64,000 nt of DNA from Anagrus nilaparvatae (GCA_022575985.1 JAKSXM010000272.1:1364001-1428000); one strand, 5' to 3'; shown: positions 35,488 through 48,059, numbered from the stretch's first letter. The notes: generated by a model from the sequence alone, not told the origin. Made by a program: numbers and translations.

Positions 35488-38472
35488 TGTTCGGAGTCCT
35501 GCAAGGGAATATGAACAAAACCATTCTTGCTGACCTTTTGCTCGATCAGCTCGCAGGCGAGACAGACTCTAGCGTCGTCTTGCTATCCGAGCCGCTTCGC
35601 AATAGGAACCAGCAATTCTGGTTAACCGATGACACAGGCCGGTGCGCTATATGGCTACGAGGTCGTGCTCAGACGTCTATGTCACGACATGGAAAAGGCA
35701 ATTGCCACGTCTGGGCAAAGTGCGGTGATACAACTTTCATTAGTTGTTATTTGTCACCGAATGACACTATTGGAGTGTTCACCGCAAAGCTGGCCTCATT
35801 GGAGGAAACGATAAGGGAAGTCTCTGGCAATATCATATTTGCTGGGGACTTAAATGCCAGGGCCGTGGAATGGGGAATGCCAACCACGAACCGTAGGGGA
35901 ACGTTGATCCTAGAGATGGCTGCTAGAACCGATCTGGTGGTCATGAACTCTGGGAACAATCCGACCTACGTAAGGCCAGGCTTTGGCGAATCGATCCCTG
36001 ATGTCACTTTTGCCTCGGCCGGGCTGGCAGGAAGAGTGGGTGGCTGGAGGGTGATGGATGGAGCCAATGGCAGCGATCATAATTACATCACCTTCAAAGT
36101 GCGTGATAGGGTTGCTAATCGGCCCCCGTACAAAAAGCGCCCACTAGGCTGGAATGTGTCAAAGATGGACGAGGACAGATTTGTGGATTATCTTCGCGAA
36201 GAGTTCTCGTCTATCCCAGCCTGGCATGGAGGACCGACCACCCCGCGAGAGGCAGAGACCCTTGTCAAGAGGGTAACTGCTCTTCTGAGGGGAGCCTGCG
36301 ATGCCTCTATGTCGCGTAAACGGCCCTGGAAGGGTAAAAGAAGCGTGTACTGGTGGAATGAAGAAATTGCGGAGCTAAGACGGGTCTGTCACGGCGCACG
36401 CAGAAGACGGCAAAGAGCGTATGGCCGCCCAGAGCTGGCTACGCGCTCTGAAGAGTACAAGGGAGCCAAGCATAGGCTCGCGAAAGCTATCCGCCTCAGC
36501 AAGGCGCGCTGTCTTCGGTCCCTAAGAGATGATGTCAACAGCGACCCGTGGGGCCTGGGATATAAGGTTGTCATGGGCAAACTTAAGTCCGGATGTGACA
36601 ACACGATGGATGAAGCAACGACCAAAAGAATAGTGGACGCTCTCTTCCCGGATCATCCAAACCAACAACACCCTGCTTTGGATGTCCCGAGGGAGCAAGT
36701 TCCGCTATTTATCGAGGCGGAGATGCTTCAGGCAATTAGGTCAATGAAAAATGGGAAAGCGCCAGGACCAGACGGAATACCCGCGGAAGCCCTTAAGGCG
36801 GCTGCAAAGGTAATCCCTGGTCTCCTGCTTGGCATGTTTAACGCGTGCCTCGTGGCAGGCGCCTTTCCAAGGGACTGGAAAGTGGCCCGTCTGGCTCTGA
36901 TAAGAAAGGGAAAGGGTGAACCAGGATCTCCATCATCTTACAGACCATTGTGTATGTTAAATACCATTGGCAAGGTGATGGAGAGCATGGTCAGAGGAAG
37001 ATTGCGGCAAGCAATTAGGGAAGCGGGTGACCTTAGCGACGACCAACACGGCTTTCGTGAGGGGCGTTCCACGATCGGTGCCGTCGAGCAGGTCGTGAAG
37101 GTGGTTATGAGGGCCAGACAAGTGCGGCCGGATATTAAACCGGACGTCCTGCTTGTCACGTTGGATGTGAAAAACGCATTCAACTCGGCTAAGTGGGACG
37201 ATATGTTGCACTCCCTCGAGCAGGTATTCAGAGTTCCGGATTATCTGAGAAATATACTCAGAGATTACCTCCGGGACCGATACCTGCGCTGGGACACGCT
37301 CGATGGCACAAGAGGTAAAGTATTAAGCGCAGGCATAGCGCAGGGTTCAGTTCTGGGTCCTGATCTGTGGAATGCCTTTTACGACGGCTTGCTAAAGATT
37401 GAGCTCCCGGATGGATGCTCCATGATCGGATACGCGGATGACGTTGCTCTAATCATAACAGCTCGAGAGCCAGAGGACCAGCAGAATACCTTGGATGAGG
37501 CCATGCGCTTTATCAATAGCTGGATGTCGGATCACGGACTAAGACTGGCAGTCCCGAAAACGGAGATTGTCCTTCTGACCCGGAGAAGGGATGATACCAT
37601 ATTCGGCATCAGCTTTTATGACGGAGGTAATCCCCTTATGATCCAGACCAAACCATCGATCAAATATTTGGGGGTCTTCTTGGATAACAAGTTGACCTAC
37701 AATAGACAATTCCAGCAGGCCTGTTGAAAAGGCTGGCCGGGTGACAAAGTCCCTCTCGTGGCTAATGACGAACATTGGCGGTCCCAGATCTGAGAAGAGG
37801 AGGCTGTTGATGACGACAGTTAACTCCATCTTGCTCTACGGTGCAGAGGCGTGGGCGGACAATGTCCGCATAAAAAAGTACTGCAAGAAACTAAAGGCAG
37901 TACAGAGGCTGGGGGCACTTCGAATCGCTTGCTCGTACAAGACAGTATCAGAGCCAGCGATCCAGGTGGTGGCTCGGGTGATTCCCATCGACCTGCTTGC
38001 CTTGGAAAGGCAGGCGATCTATAACCGTGGGGAAGAAGAGCGCGACGTAGCTTCCGTTCGCGCCCGCTCCCGTACAATGGAATGTTGGCAGTATAGGTGG
38101 AATGGTGACCCGAGGGGACGTTGGACGCACCGCCTTATCATCGATTTGGAAAGCTGGATGAACCGTGATCATGGAGAGGTAGACTTCTACCTCACACAGT
38201 TCCTAACTGGTCACGGTTATTTCCGCGATATGCTTTTCAAGTGGAGCAAGGTGACATCTCCGGAATGCTTGCATTGCCCGGGCGAGCTGGATACCGCTGA
38301 GCACACCTTTTTTGGGTGTCCTCGCTTCGCTGAAGGGCGACCGCCCTTCGATGAATGGAGGCCGGAAGTAGTCGTTCCGGAAATGCTGCGCAGTGCCGCT
38401 AACTGGTACAGTGTGGCAGAGTACGTACGGGCGACACTGATTGCAAAAAAGGAGGAAGGTTTCCTCTCGTAG
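35487..38472 (+). pseudogene. R1-clade ORF2: APE endonuclease plus reverse transcriptase
   Basis: N-terminal APE-type endonuclease: GNMNKT, FAGDLNARAVEWG and NGSDHNYITF (catalytic Asp/Asn/His region). RT: GPDGIPAEALK, SSYRPLCMLNTIGKVMES, HGFREGRST, LVTLDVKNAFNSAKW, GIAQGSVLGPDLWNAFYDG, IGYADDVAL and KYLGVFLDNKL. C-terminal CLHCPGELDTAEHTFFGC, a CCHC zinc-binding motif. The enzyme nicks the target and primes reverse transcription there. A single extra T near 37725 (GCCTGTTGAA) ends the long frame at 37727; the remainder continues from 37741 to the stop at 38472. Apart from that the frame is clean, so the insertion is young. Start taken at the methionine just after the ORF1 overlap; 35439 is the alternative. 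Confidence 0.9.
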
Positions 38473-38716
38473 GAAAATCTCCTCCTTTATTGACAGGGTA
38501 TGGCGAAGAAATGCCTGGGCTGCATTGTTTCCGGACCGAAGTAATACCTAAACAGGGAGTCCCGGTCCGGATTCTATGATATTGTCATAAATGCAGTTTA
38601 GTGGGTATTGTAATTCCTCAATTGTGTATATCTGGGCAACCCCAGATACAAATTTGAGGTTGAGTCCCACATAAGGGCCCAAAAAAAAAAAAAAAAAAAA
38701 AAAAATAAATTAATGC

Positions 38717-40213
38717 AATTTTTTAAAATAGATGGGGAGAGTAGATATTGTAGCAAGCTATGTCTTATAAAATTGCATATAATTTGTCTTTTACAAATTG
38801 AATAGAAATCGTATATTATGTAAACTTGTAGAAAACTGTTAATGAAATTAATCGATTTTAGGTAGCATAATTAATTTTTCAGATTCGAGAAAAATAGAAA
38901 AGATGAAAATACTATATTTCAGAGGATTTTGATAATTAGAAAATTTAAGATTAGAAATCAAAATATTATACAAAAATAAAATATTTAATGATATACAAGA
39001 AATTTAAATTATAAGATGAATGGACGTGAAAAGCCTTTATTAACGACGTAGATAAATAAATTTAAATCTAAACTCTTTCAGTTCTTAACTATGATAGAAT
39101 TAGATGAGTCTTAAGAAATCGAATGAGTATCTTTTATTAAAGAAGATTAAGAATTATTCTATTTACATACTCTAAAAGTGGGACTAATTTACCCATTAAT
39201 TGAAGACAATTTTAAAATTACTTATTAAAATTAGACGCAGCAATAATTTTGAGTAATAGTGTGGTTCAGTTAAAATTAAACTAAAGAAAAGAATTTTAAA
39301 TTATTTATGATATACAATGTTCAAATATATAAAAATGATTTAAGAAGAGTCATTAAAATGACGTGAAAAAGTATAAAATTTAAGTCAACTCAGAACTGAA
39401 TAGAATGGAAAGAAAGATAATTTTCCATAAGAATTTCAGAGAAATAAGATATTTTAATCATTTGAGTCTGTGAAAAGTATGAACAAATTTCTTATTGACT
39501 TCAAGAAAATGAAAGTTATATTAGACGACACATTAAAATTATATTATAACATTGGCATTGAATTGAAAACGTTTACAAAAATCATATGGAATGAAATGAT
39601 CCTTATTAAAGAAAATGGCTAATTATTATATTGCAAGAGGATTTTAGATGAGTACTGAAAATTTTAATGAAACTGAAATTAACTTTTTAGGAGGCAACTA
39701 AGCTATTATCAAATAGTTCATTTATTACTTCAAAGAAGTAAATCTGTAGCTTTGAGTTATATGTGTTTGAGTGTACATTCAAAACTAATTGGTTGCGAAT
39801 ATTATGAATTATAAAATACGTGATTGAGAAGCAGGTTTGTATTAAGATTATTTTAGAGCTGTAATCAATCTGATAAATTTCTCAAGCACAATATTTTATG
39901 ATGCGTTATACTAGAAAAGAGAAGTTACAAATACAGTTTCTTTAAACTGACGTCAAAACTAATAATAACGACTGTTTTACTTGGTTCGATGATGATATTA
40001 CTTAATCTCGTAATTTTGTGATGTATGTGTTAAAGATGTGTCATAGCAATAAAATTAGGCGCGAAATTGATGTGAAAAGGATTGTATTCTAGAGAGTGTT
40101 GTAAAAGAGTGTTTTTGATTTAGATGAGCTAATAATATTCATTTGATATGATTTTGATTATTTTGTTTCAGGTAAGTAGTTAGCTGTTGGATGTGCTCGA
40201 GATCGGGAGGGAG
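38717..40213 (+). other. 3' internal region of the LARD with polypurine tract
   Basis: Non-coding, AT-rich, ending in GATCGGGAGGGAG immediately before the right LTR. No ORF or domain recognised. Confidence 0.55.
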
Positions 40214-40482
40214 TGTTGGAATGTGGCGCTCTCTATCACATCCGCTTTATACTATGTGGAGAAGAAAGGGACGCGAAGTCCGCAGTGCTTATATAGCAGC
40301 CGTCGTATCGACATCGTACTTACTATATATGTATCGGCGTGTTTAATATTTAATTATTATAATTATATCTTAATTGTAATTTAGACGTGGTTATTAAGAT
40401 TGAGGCTTAGATGTGAATAAACATTGAGCGTCAATCAAATATAAATAAGTGTATTTATTTTAAATAACCCACAAACCTAATA
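40214..40482 (+). repeat. 3' LTR of the LARD-like element
   Basis: Same length as the 5' LTR. Differences: GAGCGTCAATCAAAT here against GAGTGTCAATTAAAT in the left copy. The flank beyond (GTTTTTTTAGCTTCCTGAGG) continues the repeat that ends at 28497. Confidence 0.9.
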
Positions 40483-41089
40483 GTTTTTTTAGCTTCCTGA
40501 GGTCCCAAAACGTGCCAAAAAATCAAAAATCAATATTTGACCCATCACAATGGCTCCTCATTCAGGAACCAAAAAAAAAATTTTAAATAGAAATATAATT
40601 GTTTTTACTAAAGAATTATAAAAAAATGATACGAATAAAGAAATTCAAATATATAATATTTTCTTATAATTTTTTATAATTTTTCAATTACTCACAATTT
40701 TAAATGTAAAAAAGAAAGTTTTTCAACTAAAATTCAATATACATCTCTAGGCTGATTTCTTGAAATTTCAAGTATAAATTATATAAATTTTTGTTTTGTT
40801 GCTACATTCACGTTTTCCAGAAGGAATGGGGGGTAAATTAAGATGAAACAGAATCAAGTATGAAAAAAATTTAATACTGATTTTTAGATAATAATTAAAT
40901 TTTCCAAACATAGAATAAATTAACTGTTAAAAAACAACGTTAAAAAAAATTGCTTTTAAAAGGGGAGTTCAATACATTTGAAACACCAATTTACACCAAA
41001 TGGTTATGGATGAGTTTGCTATATTGAAAAAACATGCCGACTACCCTTCGTTCATTCCAATGCGCTTTCTGGGCCTAGAATCGTAGGGC
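40483..41089. other. right part of the interrupted repeat, then AT-rich DNA
   Basis: 40483-40570 (CTTCCTGAGGTCCCAAAACGTGCC, CACAATGGCTCCTCATTCAGGAACC) matches the reverse complement of 10310-10390. The remainder is AT-rich with no gene. Confidence 0.6.
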
Positions 41090-41690
41090 TCAATGTTATA
41101 AAATAGGATTTTTCGTTAATTTTCAATAAAACCCCAAAACCTCGCAAGTTAACCAAAACTCTTCTGGTTGAACTCATTTTTTTAGTTTAAGTATCATCTT
41201 TCCTACGCCGTAAACCGCAATTTATTATTACTAATTTTCTCATCACTATAACCAATGAACTAAACGGTCATTTTTGGCTAAAAATGACCAATTTATAAAA
41301 TGCTGCGAAATTTGTAATTTCTGACGAAAATGAGTTTTATAGGTCTGAAAAAATTTGTACAAGCTTCAAGTTTTTAAATCATCTTTATTTTATCGTTTTC
41401 AATTGTTTGTTAACCAGATATTATAATTTGAAGTCACAGTCCCAATTTTACGATTTTTTAAAAAAGCTTATTTTTAATGTTAACTTTGAAAAGCCATTTC
41501 TTAATAACGACTCAAGGAAATGAGATGAGTAACAATTTTTTTGAAACTTTAAGCTTGTAGAAATTTTTCGAGAATTATTAAACTCTTTTTTGTCAGAAAT
41601 TACAAATTTGGCCAATGAGAGAATCAGTGATAATAAATTGCGGATTACGGCGTATGAAAGGTGATAAAAAAATTTATAGAGTTACAAAAA
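41090..41690. repeat. decayed foldback element related to B
   Basis: AATGTTATAAAATAGGATTTTTCG and CCTCGCAAGTTAACCAAAA repeat the centre of elements A and B. 41190-41350 is mirrored, with many differences, at 41560-41675 (TACGCCGTAAACCGCAATTTATTA against its complement). Ends not resolved. Confidence 0.5.
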
Positions 41691-41878
41691 TATTATTTTT
41701 TATAATTATCTATGAATAAAACATAATTACATAGTATTCGAACTCAAAAGTTCGTGCAAATTTGAAGTACCTCACGTAAATTACCTGTACATACGAATCT
41801 GATACATACACCCACAATCAATAATTAAGTATATTACCGACACAGGATACAAATCTAACATAAATAGCTCGACGTAAG

Positions 41879-44731
41879 ATGGCACAAAATACAATTCATA
41901 TAACTAACAACACAGAAGTCATATGTGAAGACATCGAAGACTATAATAATAAATTGAAAAAAAAACAACATTAATTTCAATATTTTTCACACTGACATTC
42001 GAGGCATAAATGCAAATCACGAAAATCTTTTAACAAAAATAATAGAAATCAAGTACAAACCTGACATAATAATATGCACCGAAACTAGAAAAATCCACGG
42101 CTACGTCAACCACTACAGCGAGGGTAATATCAATCAAAACGATGGAGTTCTCGTTTACGTGAAGGATAATATAAGTTCAAAAATAAACATTATAAGCATA
42201 GGTAAAATTAAGGCCATAGAAATAAGTATAAACCAAAGTAAAAATAACATATTTAATGATAATTTGCTGATAACTGCCATGTATAGGTCACAAAAAGTCA
42301 ATAAAGATGAATTTAATAAATTATTTAAAAAGTACTTAAAAGATAAAAAAAGTCAAAAAAATCACATAATTATAGGTGACATAAATATAAATATATTAGA
42401 AATAGATAAAGAATCAATAGAATATTTAACGAACATGCTTCAAAATGAATATGTAAGCGGCATAAATACGGTAACCAGACCAAACAAAAATGGTGGTACT
42501 TGCATAGACCATATTTTTTATAGACTGCCAAAAAATAAAAATGCAGTAACATATAATATTCAAAACCAAATAACAGATCATTACATGGCCGCAATCAGCA
42601 TACAATCTTATACAATACCAAATGAGAATAAGAAAAAATTATACAAATTTAATTACAAAAAAATGTTAACATGAGCTATAAATTCAAATTGGGGAGAAAT
42701 ATACCAAATAGGGAACGTAAATGAAGCAACGAATTTGCTTATCAAAAAAATAGTAAAAATTCAAAACGATTCAAAGGTCAAAATAAAAAATAAAAGTAAA
42801 AATAAACCAAAAAATGAATGGGTAACCAAAGGTATATTAAAATCTAGTAAAGTAAAACAAAAATTATATAAAGTTTGGAAAGATGATCCAACAAATGGGC
42901 AAAAAAAAAAGATGTGTAAAATATCAATGTATATTTAAAATAATGATAAAAAAAGCGAAAGAAATTAACTTACAAAGACACAAAAAAACATAAACAATAC
43001 GAAAAAATTATTGGAATTTATCACTGAAAACGTTTACAATAAAAACATAAAAAAGAAAAATAAGAAAATAGACTTAATTACAGAAAATCAACAAATTCTG
43101 ATAAATAAAGAAGATATAGCAAATACTTTCAACAATTACTATACAAACATAGCAAAGAAACTGACTGCTGACATTAAACCCACAAACATACAAAAGTAGA
43201 GTACAACCCAAAAATAAACGAAAATACAATATTTTTTTTACAAACTAACACTGAAGAAATCGAAAAAGTTATAAATTCACTAGACGTAAAAAAGCAACAG
43301 GTAATGATAATATCAGGGTTGCAACCCTAAAAATCCTAAGTAACTACGTAATGAAACCAATTGCCCATATTTTTAAATTAATTATAGAAACGGAAGTATT
43401 TCCTGGCAGCCTTTAAATTGCAATAATTACACAAATATTCAAAACAGGCAATAGTCACCTATGTAAAAACTATAGACCCATAGCTCTATTATCAAACCTG
43501 TCAAAAATATTTGAAAAACTAGTAAAGGTTAGGATAGTCAGTTACCTAGAAAAATACGACATTTTAGCAAAAAGACAATACGGATTTAGAGAAGGCTGCA
43601 ACACAAGTATGGCCATTGATTACTTAACTGAAAATATATACGAAACTCTAGACACCTCTGCCCCTATGTCGGTAATATTCCTTGATCTACAAAAAGCATT
43701 CGATATGGTTGAACATAACATAGTAAATTAGAAAATATTGGTATACGAGGAAAGTCAAAAAATATAATTAAAAGTTATTTGGGAAATCGGAAGCAAATTG
43801 TGAAAATAGATGACTGTTATCGTAGTGAATGTAATGTCGAGATAGGCGTGCCACAGGGGTCAGTCCTAGGTCAAATACTATTCCTTATATTCATAAATGA
43901 ACTTCTCTATCTATTTGAAAATGATATCATATCGTTTGCAGATGACACAACAGTGATATGTAGAGGAAAGAATTGGATAGAGGTTGAACGGGACGCAAAT
44001 CACAAAATGCGGAGAATATATGATTGGCTAAATACGAACAAACTATTACTAAATATAGAAAAGACAGCATGCACCACTTTTTCCATTTATAAATCCACGC
44101 AACCCAAAGAGTTTAAGGTTGAAATTGAAATGAACACGAATAAAAGGGTTGTTGAAAGCAAGTTCCTGGGTATCATAATAGACTCAAATCTAAGATGGGA
44201 AACTCAAATAAAAAAAACAGTAAAAAATTTAGCTTTTTATACCTGTATTATACGGAAACTGAGTAGAGTACTAAACTACAAACAAATTTTACAAATATAC
44301 TATGCACTTATTCAATCCACTGTGATGTATGGCATAGTGGCATGGGGCAGTGCATATAATATCAATATAGACCTTTTAAACTCAGTACTACAAAAAATAC
44401 AAAAAATCATATCTAAAAAGTACAAACATTTACCAGAATTTGAAGAAGAGTACAAAAAATTGCTTTCAGTAAAAAATTTATATTATATTACAGTCATTAA
44501 AAGTAAAATAGAGTACTTATAGAGAAGTAGAAGCTAAAGCAAAATAGAATCAGAAAAATAACCCCTATAGGTAAAAAAAGGAAAATGGGACAAAAAAGTA
44601 GCCTTTATAATGCAATAAAAATATTTAATAGGCTACCTATTGATATAAAATAAAAAATAAAAATAAATAATAGTAAAAAAAATAAGTAATATCCAAAACA
44701 TTATCCAAACTTATGTACAGCTAGTAATAAT

Positions 44732-44795
<64 letters not shown>
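41879..44795 (+). pseudogene. CR1/L2-like LINE with endonuclease and RT, frameshifted
   Basis: The frame starts ATG at 41879 and breaks in an A run near 41962. The endonuclease follows: FHTDIRGINANHENLL, DIIICTET, IIIGDININILE, CIDHIFYRLP and ITDHYMA. The RT covers about 43240-44240: KNYRPIALLSNLSKIFEK, RQYGFREGCNTS, FLDLQKAFDMVEH, VPQGSVLGQILFLIFINEL, SFADDTT and SKFLGIIIDSNLRW. Most pieces share one frame, with stops at 42672 and 43197 and shifts near 43250 and 43740. The 3' end is a long (TAA)n run, about 44728-44793. This is a second, less truncated member of the group seen at 20.9 kb; the N-terminal methionine and complete endonuclease suggest near full length. Confidence 0.8.
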
Positions 44796-46560
44796 GCATG
44801 TTCAATGCATGCTTGGTGGCGGGAGTGTTTCCAAAGCAGTGGAAGGTGGCACGTCTCGTGCTCTTGAACAAGGGTAAAGGTGGAGCCCCGGACTCTCCAT
44901 CATCTTACAGACCCTTGTGCATGTTAAACACCATCGGAAAGGTGATGGAGAGCATGCTCCGGGCAAGGTTGAGAAGAGCTATCGAGGAGGGCGGTGGCCT
45001 TTCCGAGGAGCAGTATAGATTTCGTGAGGGGCATTCCACGATAGACGCCATCCGGCGTGTCGTGGATACAGTAGAGGCTGAGAGGGAAAAGCGGCCTGCA
45101 ATTCGCAAAAACGTTCTTCTTGTAACGCTGGACGTCAAAAACGCTTTCAATTCGGCCAGGTGAGATGACATGATCCGGTTTCTCGAGTACGATTTCCGGA
45201 TACCCAGGCATCTGGGTAACGTAATAAAGGATTACCTACGGGACCGGAGACTGCTCTACGACACGCTCGATGGCAGGCGACAGAGGGTTCTGAGTGCGGG
45301 CATTGCCCAAGGTTCGGTTCTCGAACCGGACCTGTGGAATGCCTTTTACGATGGCCTGTTGCGCGTTCAGCTCCCGGAAGGAGCTTCTCTGATCGGGTAC
45401 GCGGACGACGTGGCTCTGACCATCACTGGCAGGGACATGCAGGTATCCCAGGAGAGGCTGAATCTAGTCATGAGACAGATCAACCTCTCGATGGGCGAAC
45501 ACGGGCTCCAGCTCACGATCCCAAAAACGGAGATCGTACTGCTGACCCGTCGCACAACAATTTCCACGGACATCGATGTAAATGTCGATGATGGTGGAAA
45601 CCCTCACACGATCCAAGCCAAGACATCGGATAAGTACCTGGGAGTTCTGCTTGATAACAAGCTGAACTTCTGGGAACAATTTCAGAGGTCGAGTGAGAAG
45701 GCCGCGTCGATCGCATCCTCCTTGTCAAGGCTCATGGCCAACATAGGAGGGCCCAAACCCGGGAAGCGAATTGTTGATGTCCGTTGTCAACTCTGTCCTG
45801 CTTTACGGATCTGAGATCTGGGCGGATATCACCAAATTTGCCAAGCATAGACATAAAATATCGTCTGTGCAGCGGCAAGCGGCCCTGAGGATCGCCTGCG
45901 CGTACCATACGGTATCGCTCGAGGCAATCCAGGTAGTAGCATCGGTCATACCCATCGACCTACTAGCGTTGGAGCGGAAATACATTTACGATAGTGTAGA
46001 GGACCGCGAAGTGGCATCCACTCGCGCCCGCTCCAGCTCTATGGAAAAATGGCAGAAACGGTGGAAAAAGGACGAAGAGGAAAATGCCCGATGGACGCAC
46101 AGACTGATTTCAGATCTGCAGGCATGGACTGCACGACAACATGGGGAGGTGGATTTTTACCTCACCCAATTTTTAACTGGAAACGGGTATTTCCGTGTCA
46201 TGTTAAAACATTGGCACAAGGTGGCAACAGAGGAGTGCTTGCACTGCCCAGGCATGAAGGATACAGTGGAGCACACTTTCTTGGAATGTGTGCGCTACGT
46301 GGAAGGGCGCCCGCCCTTCCCGATTTGGAGGCCAGAGACGGTGGTCCAGCACATGCTACAGAGTTCTGAAAATTGGAACAAAGTAGCAGAGTACGTTAGG
46401 GCCACCTTGTTGAAGAAAAAGGAGGAGGGCTTTCTAACGTAGATTGCTCTCCTGTCACTAGGCTGGGGGAAGGCGACGGCCAGTTGCCTAGGCTGCGCGT
46501 CCCAAACTTAAGTTATACCTGAAAAGGGAGTTCCGGTTTGGGACAAACAAGTGCAGGGGG
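44796..46560 (+). pseudogene. 5'-truncated R1-clade LINE fragment in the TAA tail
   Basis: Begins inside the RT (MFNACLVAGVFPKQWKVARL) and continues LVTLDVKNAFNSAR, GIAQGSVLEPDLWNAFYDG, IGYADDVAL and KYLGVLLDNKL. A TGG codon has become TGA at 45161-45163 and the frame shifts near 45765. The C-terminal part (45771-46442) keeps CLHCPGMKDTVEHTFLEC. It is the same family as 35.2-38.5 kb but older. (TAA)n sequence lies on both sides (ending at 44793, resuming at 46563), so it inserted into the microsatellite tail of the preceding LINE. No poly(A) remains. Confidence 0.85.
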
Positions 46561-46699
46561 GGTTATAATAATAATAATGCGGAAATAGGGGTGATCAGGA
46601 AATAAACCTCTTTTGATGAATACCTGAAATGCCAGAATGAGATGGAATTTTAGGACTATGAAATGGCAAGAGTTACCAATTGACATGAAGCTGAACAAG

Positions 46700-46990
46700 C
46701 TACAGGCCACCTGTTTGGTCCTTTAATGTTAATAACTCCAGGTGGGCAACTGCACAGCGTTCCCGTGGCTGCCCTGTTGACTGCGCGCTAGCGCACACAA
46801 ATATTTGCCCTCTCACCAAGTTTGAAGCTTGCACAAGTCATGTTTATCTGTTACTCTTGGCTGGAATTTCAATGGTTCTACGTGTTGATAGTTTTATTTC
46901 ACTACACTTTATTTTATCTTAGGATGCGAGGAGGAATGACTCCTTGCTTGATGACAAGAATTAGAAGAAAAATAGTTGTTGAAAAACAAA
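46700..46990 (+). other. less AT-rich segment, perhaps upstream part of the MULE relic
   Basis: Includes GGTGGGCAACTGCACAGCG and GACTGCGCGCTAGCGCACAC, unlike its surroundings. No domain recognised; it precedes the Mutator-like transposase relic on the same strand and may belong to that element. Confidence 0.3.
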
Positions 46991-47330
46991 GATTTCTCCG
47001 AAAATAATTTTACAGTGTCTGGGGATGGTACTTAGTCTAGAAGTGGCTTCGTTTCTTTTTTTGGAGTATGCACATTGACAGGAAAATGTACTAGATAATT
47101 ACTAATTTCATTTGTTTCCTCCAAGATGCTTAAGTTGTACTTCTAAAAAAAAACTTTGTCTCCACAAGAGTTCAAATTTTGGTTTGAAAATAAACATGCC
47201 AATGAATGTAAAATAAATTATGAAGGCAGTTCTGGTGGTATGGAGTTTTTAGGAATGCTTTAGATGTTTAATAAATCAGAAGACTTTCCTGATGCTAAAT
47301 ATGAAACAAAAAAAAAAACGATAATGTCTA
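46991..47330 (+). pseudogene. Mutator-like (MULE) transposase-type domain relic
   Basis: In one frame: FTVSGDGT, a stop, then SGFVSFFGVCTLTGKCT, more stops, then SPQEFKFWF, NECKINYEGSSGGMEFLGML and MFNKSEDFPDAKYE. This order matches the Mutator-like transposase domain common in insect genomes (consensus features: VSxDGTWQxRGF, LTGxVLD, EGSSGGMEVxG). The catalytic region is only partly covered and at least three stops are present, so it is inactive. Later sequence (47330-47520) is lysine-rich and cannot be aligned. The call rests on motif order, not a computed alignment. Confidence 0.5.
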
Positions 47331-48059
47331 TGAAAAGAATTAAGAATAATGAAAAAAAAGAAGAAGAAATAGCTAAACAAGAGGGAAATAACATGAAAAA
47401 AAGTCATCAATCTTTGTTTAAAAAAACATCTTGCTAAGAGTAAAAAGATAGCTAATTTATCTAATCGGACGCAGAAGTAGAAACTCAAAAAAAAGGAGGA
47501 GGAAAAGTAAAAGCTCTGAAAAATTTCTTCTATAGGGCGTCCCACAACGCGCTTACCAGGTTTTTTGCCCTAATGGGCTTAAAACTCGCGCGTAAAGAAT
47601 TTTCTGTACTCGTTCTTCGCTTAGATAGGCAAAAATATTGTAAGCACCATGGGCGAAATACTTTAGACACTTGCGTGAACACACGTGCTCACGCTAGTGC
47701 CATAACTTTTACGCCCTTGATACTTAATATACTATATTGTCCATATAAGTGCATTTTTTAACGTCAAAAACTTCATTTTCCATTTTTGGTTCACCAAATG
47801 ATCAATTTAAAAAATTTTTTGCTAAATATTGGTTAACACACTGCAGGACCCTATAGATATTAATATGCCTTTTTATTTTTTAGTTTTAGATGCCAAAAAT
47901 AGGTGCTATTATGGGAAAAATGTTTCACTTCTTTTTCAAGCCTTTACTTGAAATGCCAGCTGCAAAATTAAAAAAAAAAAAAGAAATTTTTAGAATATTT
48001 TTGTAATTACTTTAATTTTTAAAACATGAAACAGCGATCTTAAAAATTAGTCCCCAAAT
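47331..48059. other. non-coding; shared short module at 47640-47730
   Basis: TAAGCACCATGGGCG and ACGCCCTTGATACTTAA recur from 9.51-9.59 kb in the same orientation, with a diverged middle (CTCACGCTAGTGCC versus CTCACTAGCGCTAA). The rest is AT-rich, without gene. Confidence 0.4.

Larger units (their letters stand above)
35219..38703 (+). mobile_element. 5'-truncated R1-clade LINE, nested in the LARD
   Basis: A 13-bp duplication, AATAAATTAATGC, at 35206-35218 and 38704-38716 bounds the insertion, and a poly(A) tract (38681 onward) marks its 3' end. The 5' end falls within ORF1, just before its zinc knuckles, so the copy is 5'-truncated. R1-clade elements usually target 28S rDNA; this site is ordinary AT-rich DNA. 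GC content is far above the surroundings, consistent with recent arrival. Confidence 0.9.
28498..40482 (+). mobile_element. young 12-kb LTR retrotransposon without gag or pol (LARD-like)
   Basis: Two 269-bp direct repeats (28498-28766 and 40214-40482) start TGTTGGAATGTGG and differ at only two sites. The insertion is bounded by a 5-bp duplication, GTTTT, at 28493-28497 and 40483-40487. A purine-rich tract AGATCGGGAGGGAG sits directly before the right LTR, as expected of a polypurine tract. The internal region has no recognisable protease, RT, RNase H or integrase; the only coding sequence is a later R1-clade insertion. Removing the nested insertions leaves roughly 7.5 kb of non-coding internal DNA. 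That fits a large retrotransposon derivative mobilised in trans. Flank continuity is shown by the uninterrupted repeat copy at 10310-10470. Confidence 0.85.

Noticed and set aside
35747..38172. Several minus-strand ORFs of 70-96 aa
   Set aside because: Antisense shadows of the GC-richer R1-clade ORF2.
42370..42594. 74-aa minus-strand ORF
   Set aside because: Antisense to the LINE endonuclease domain.
45334..46369. Alternative-frame ORFs in the second R1 copy
   Set aside because: Out of frame with the conserved RT motifs; expected by chance in GC-richer sequence.
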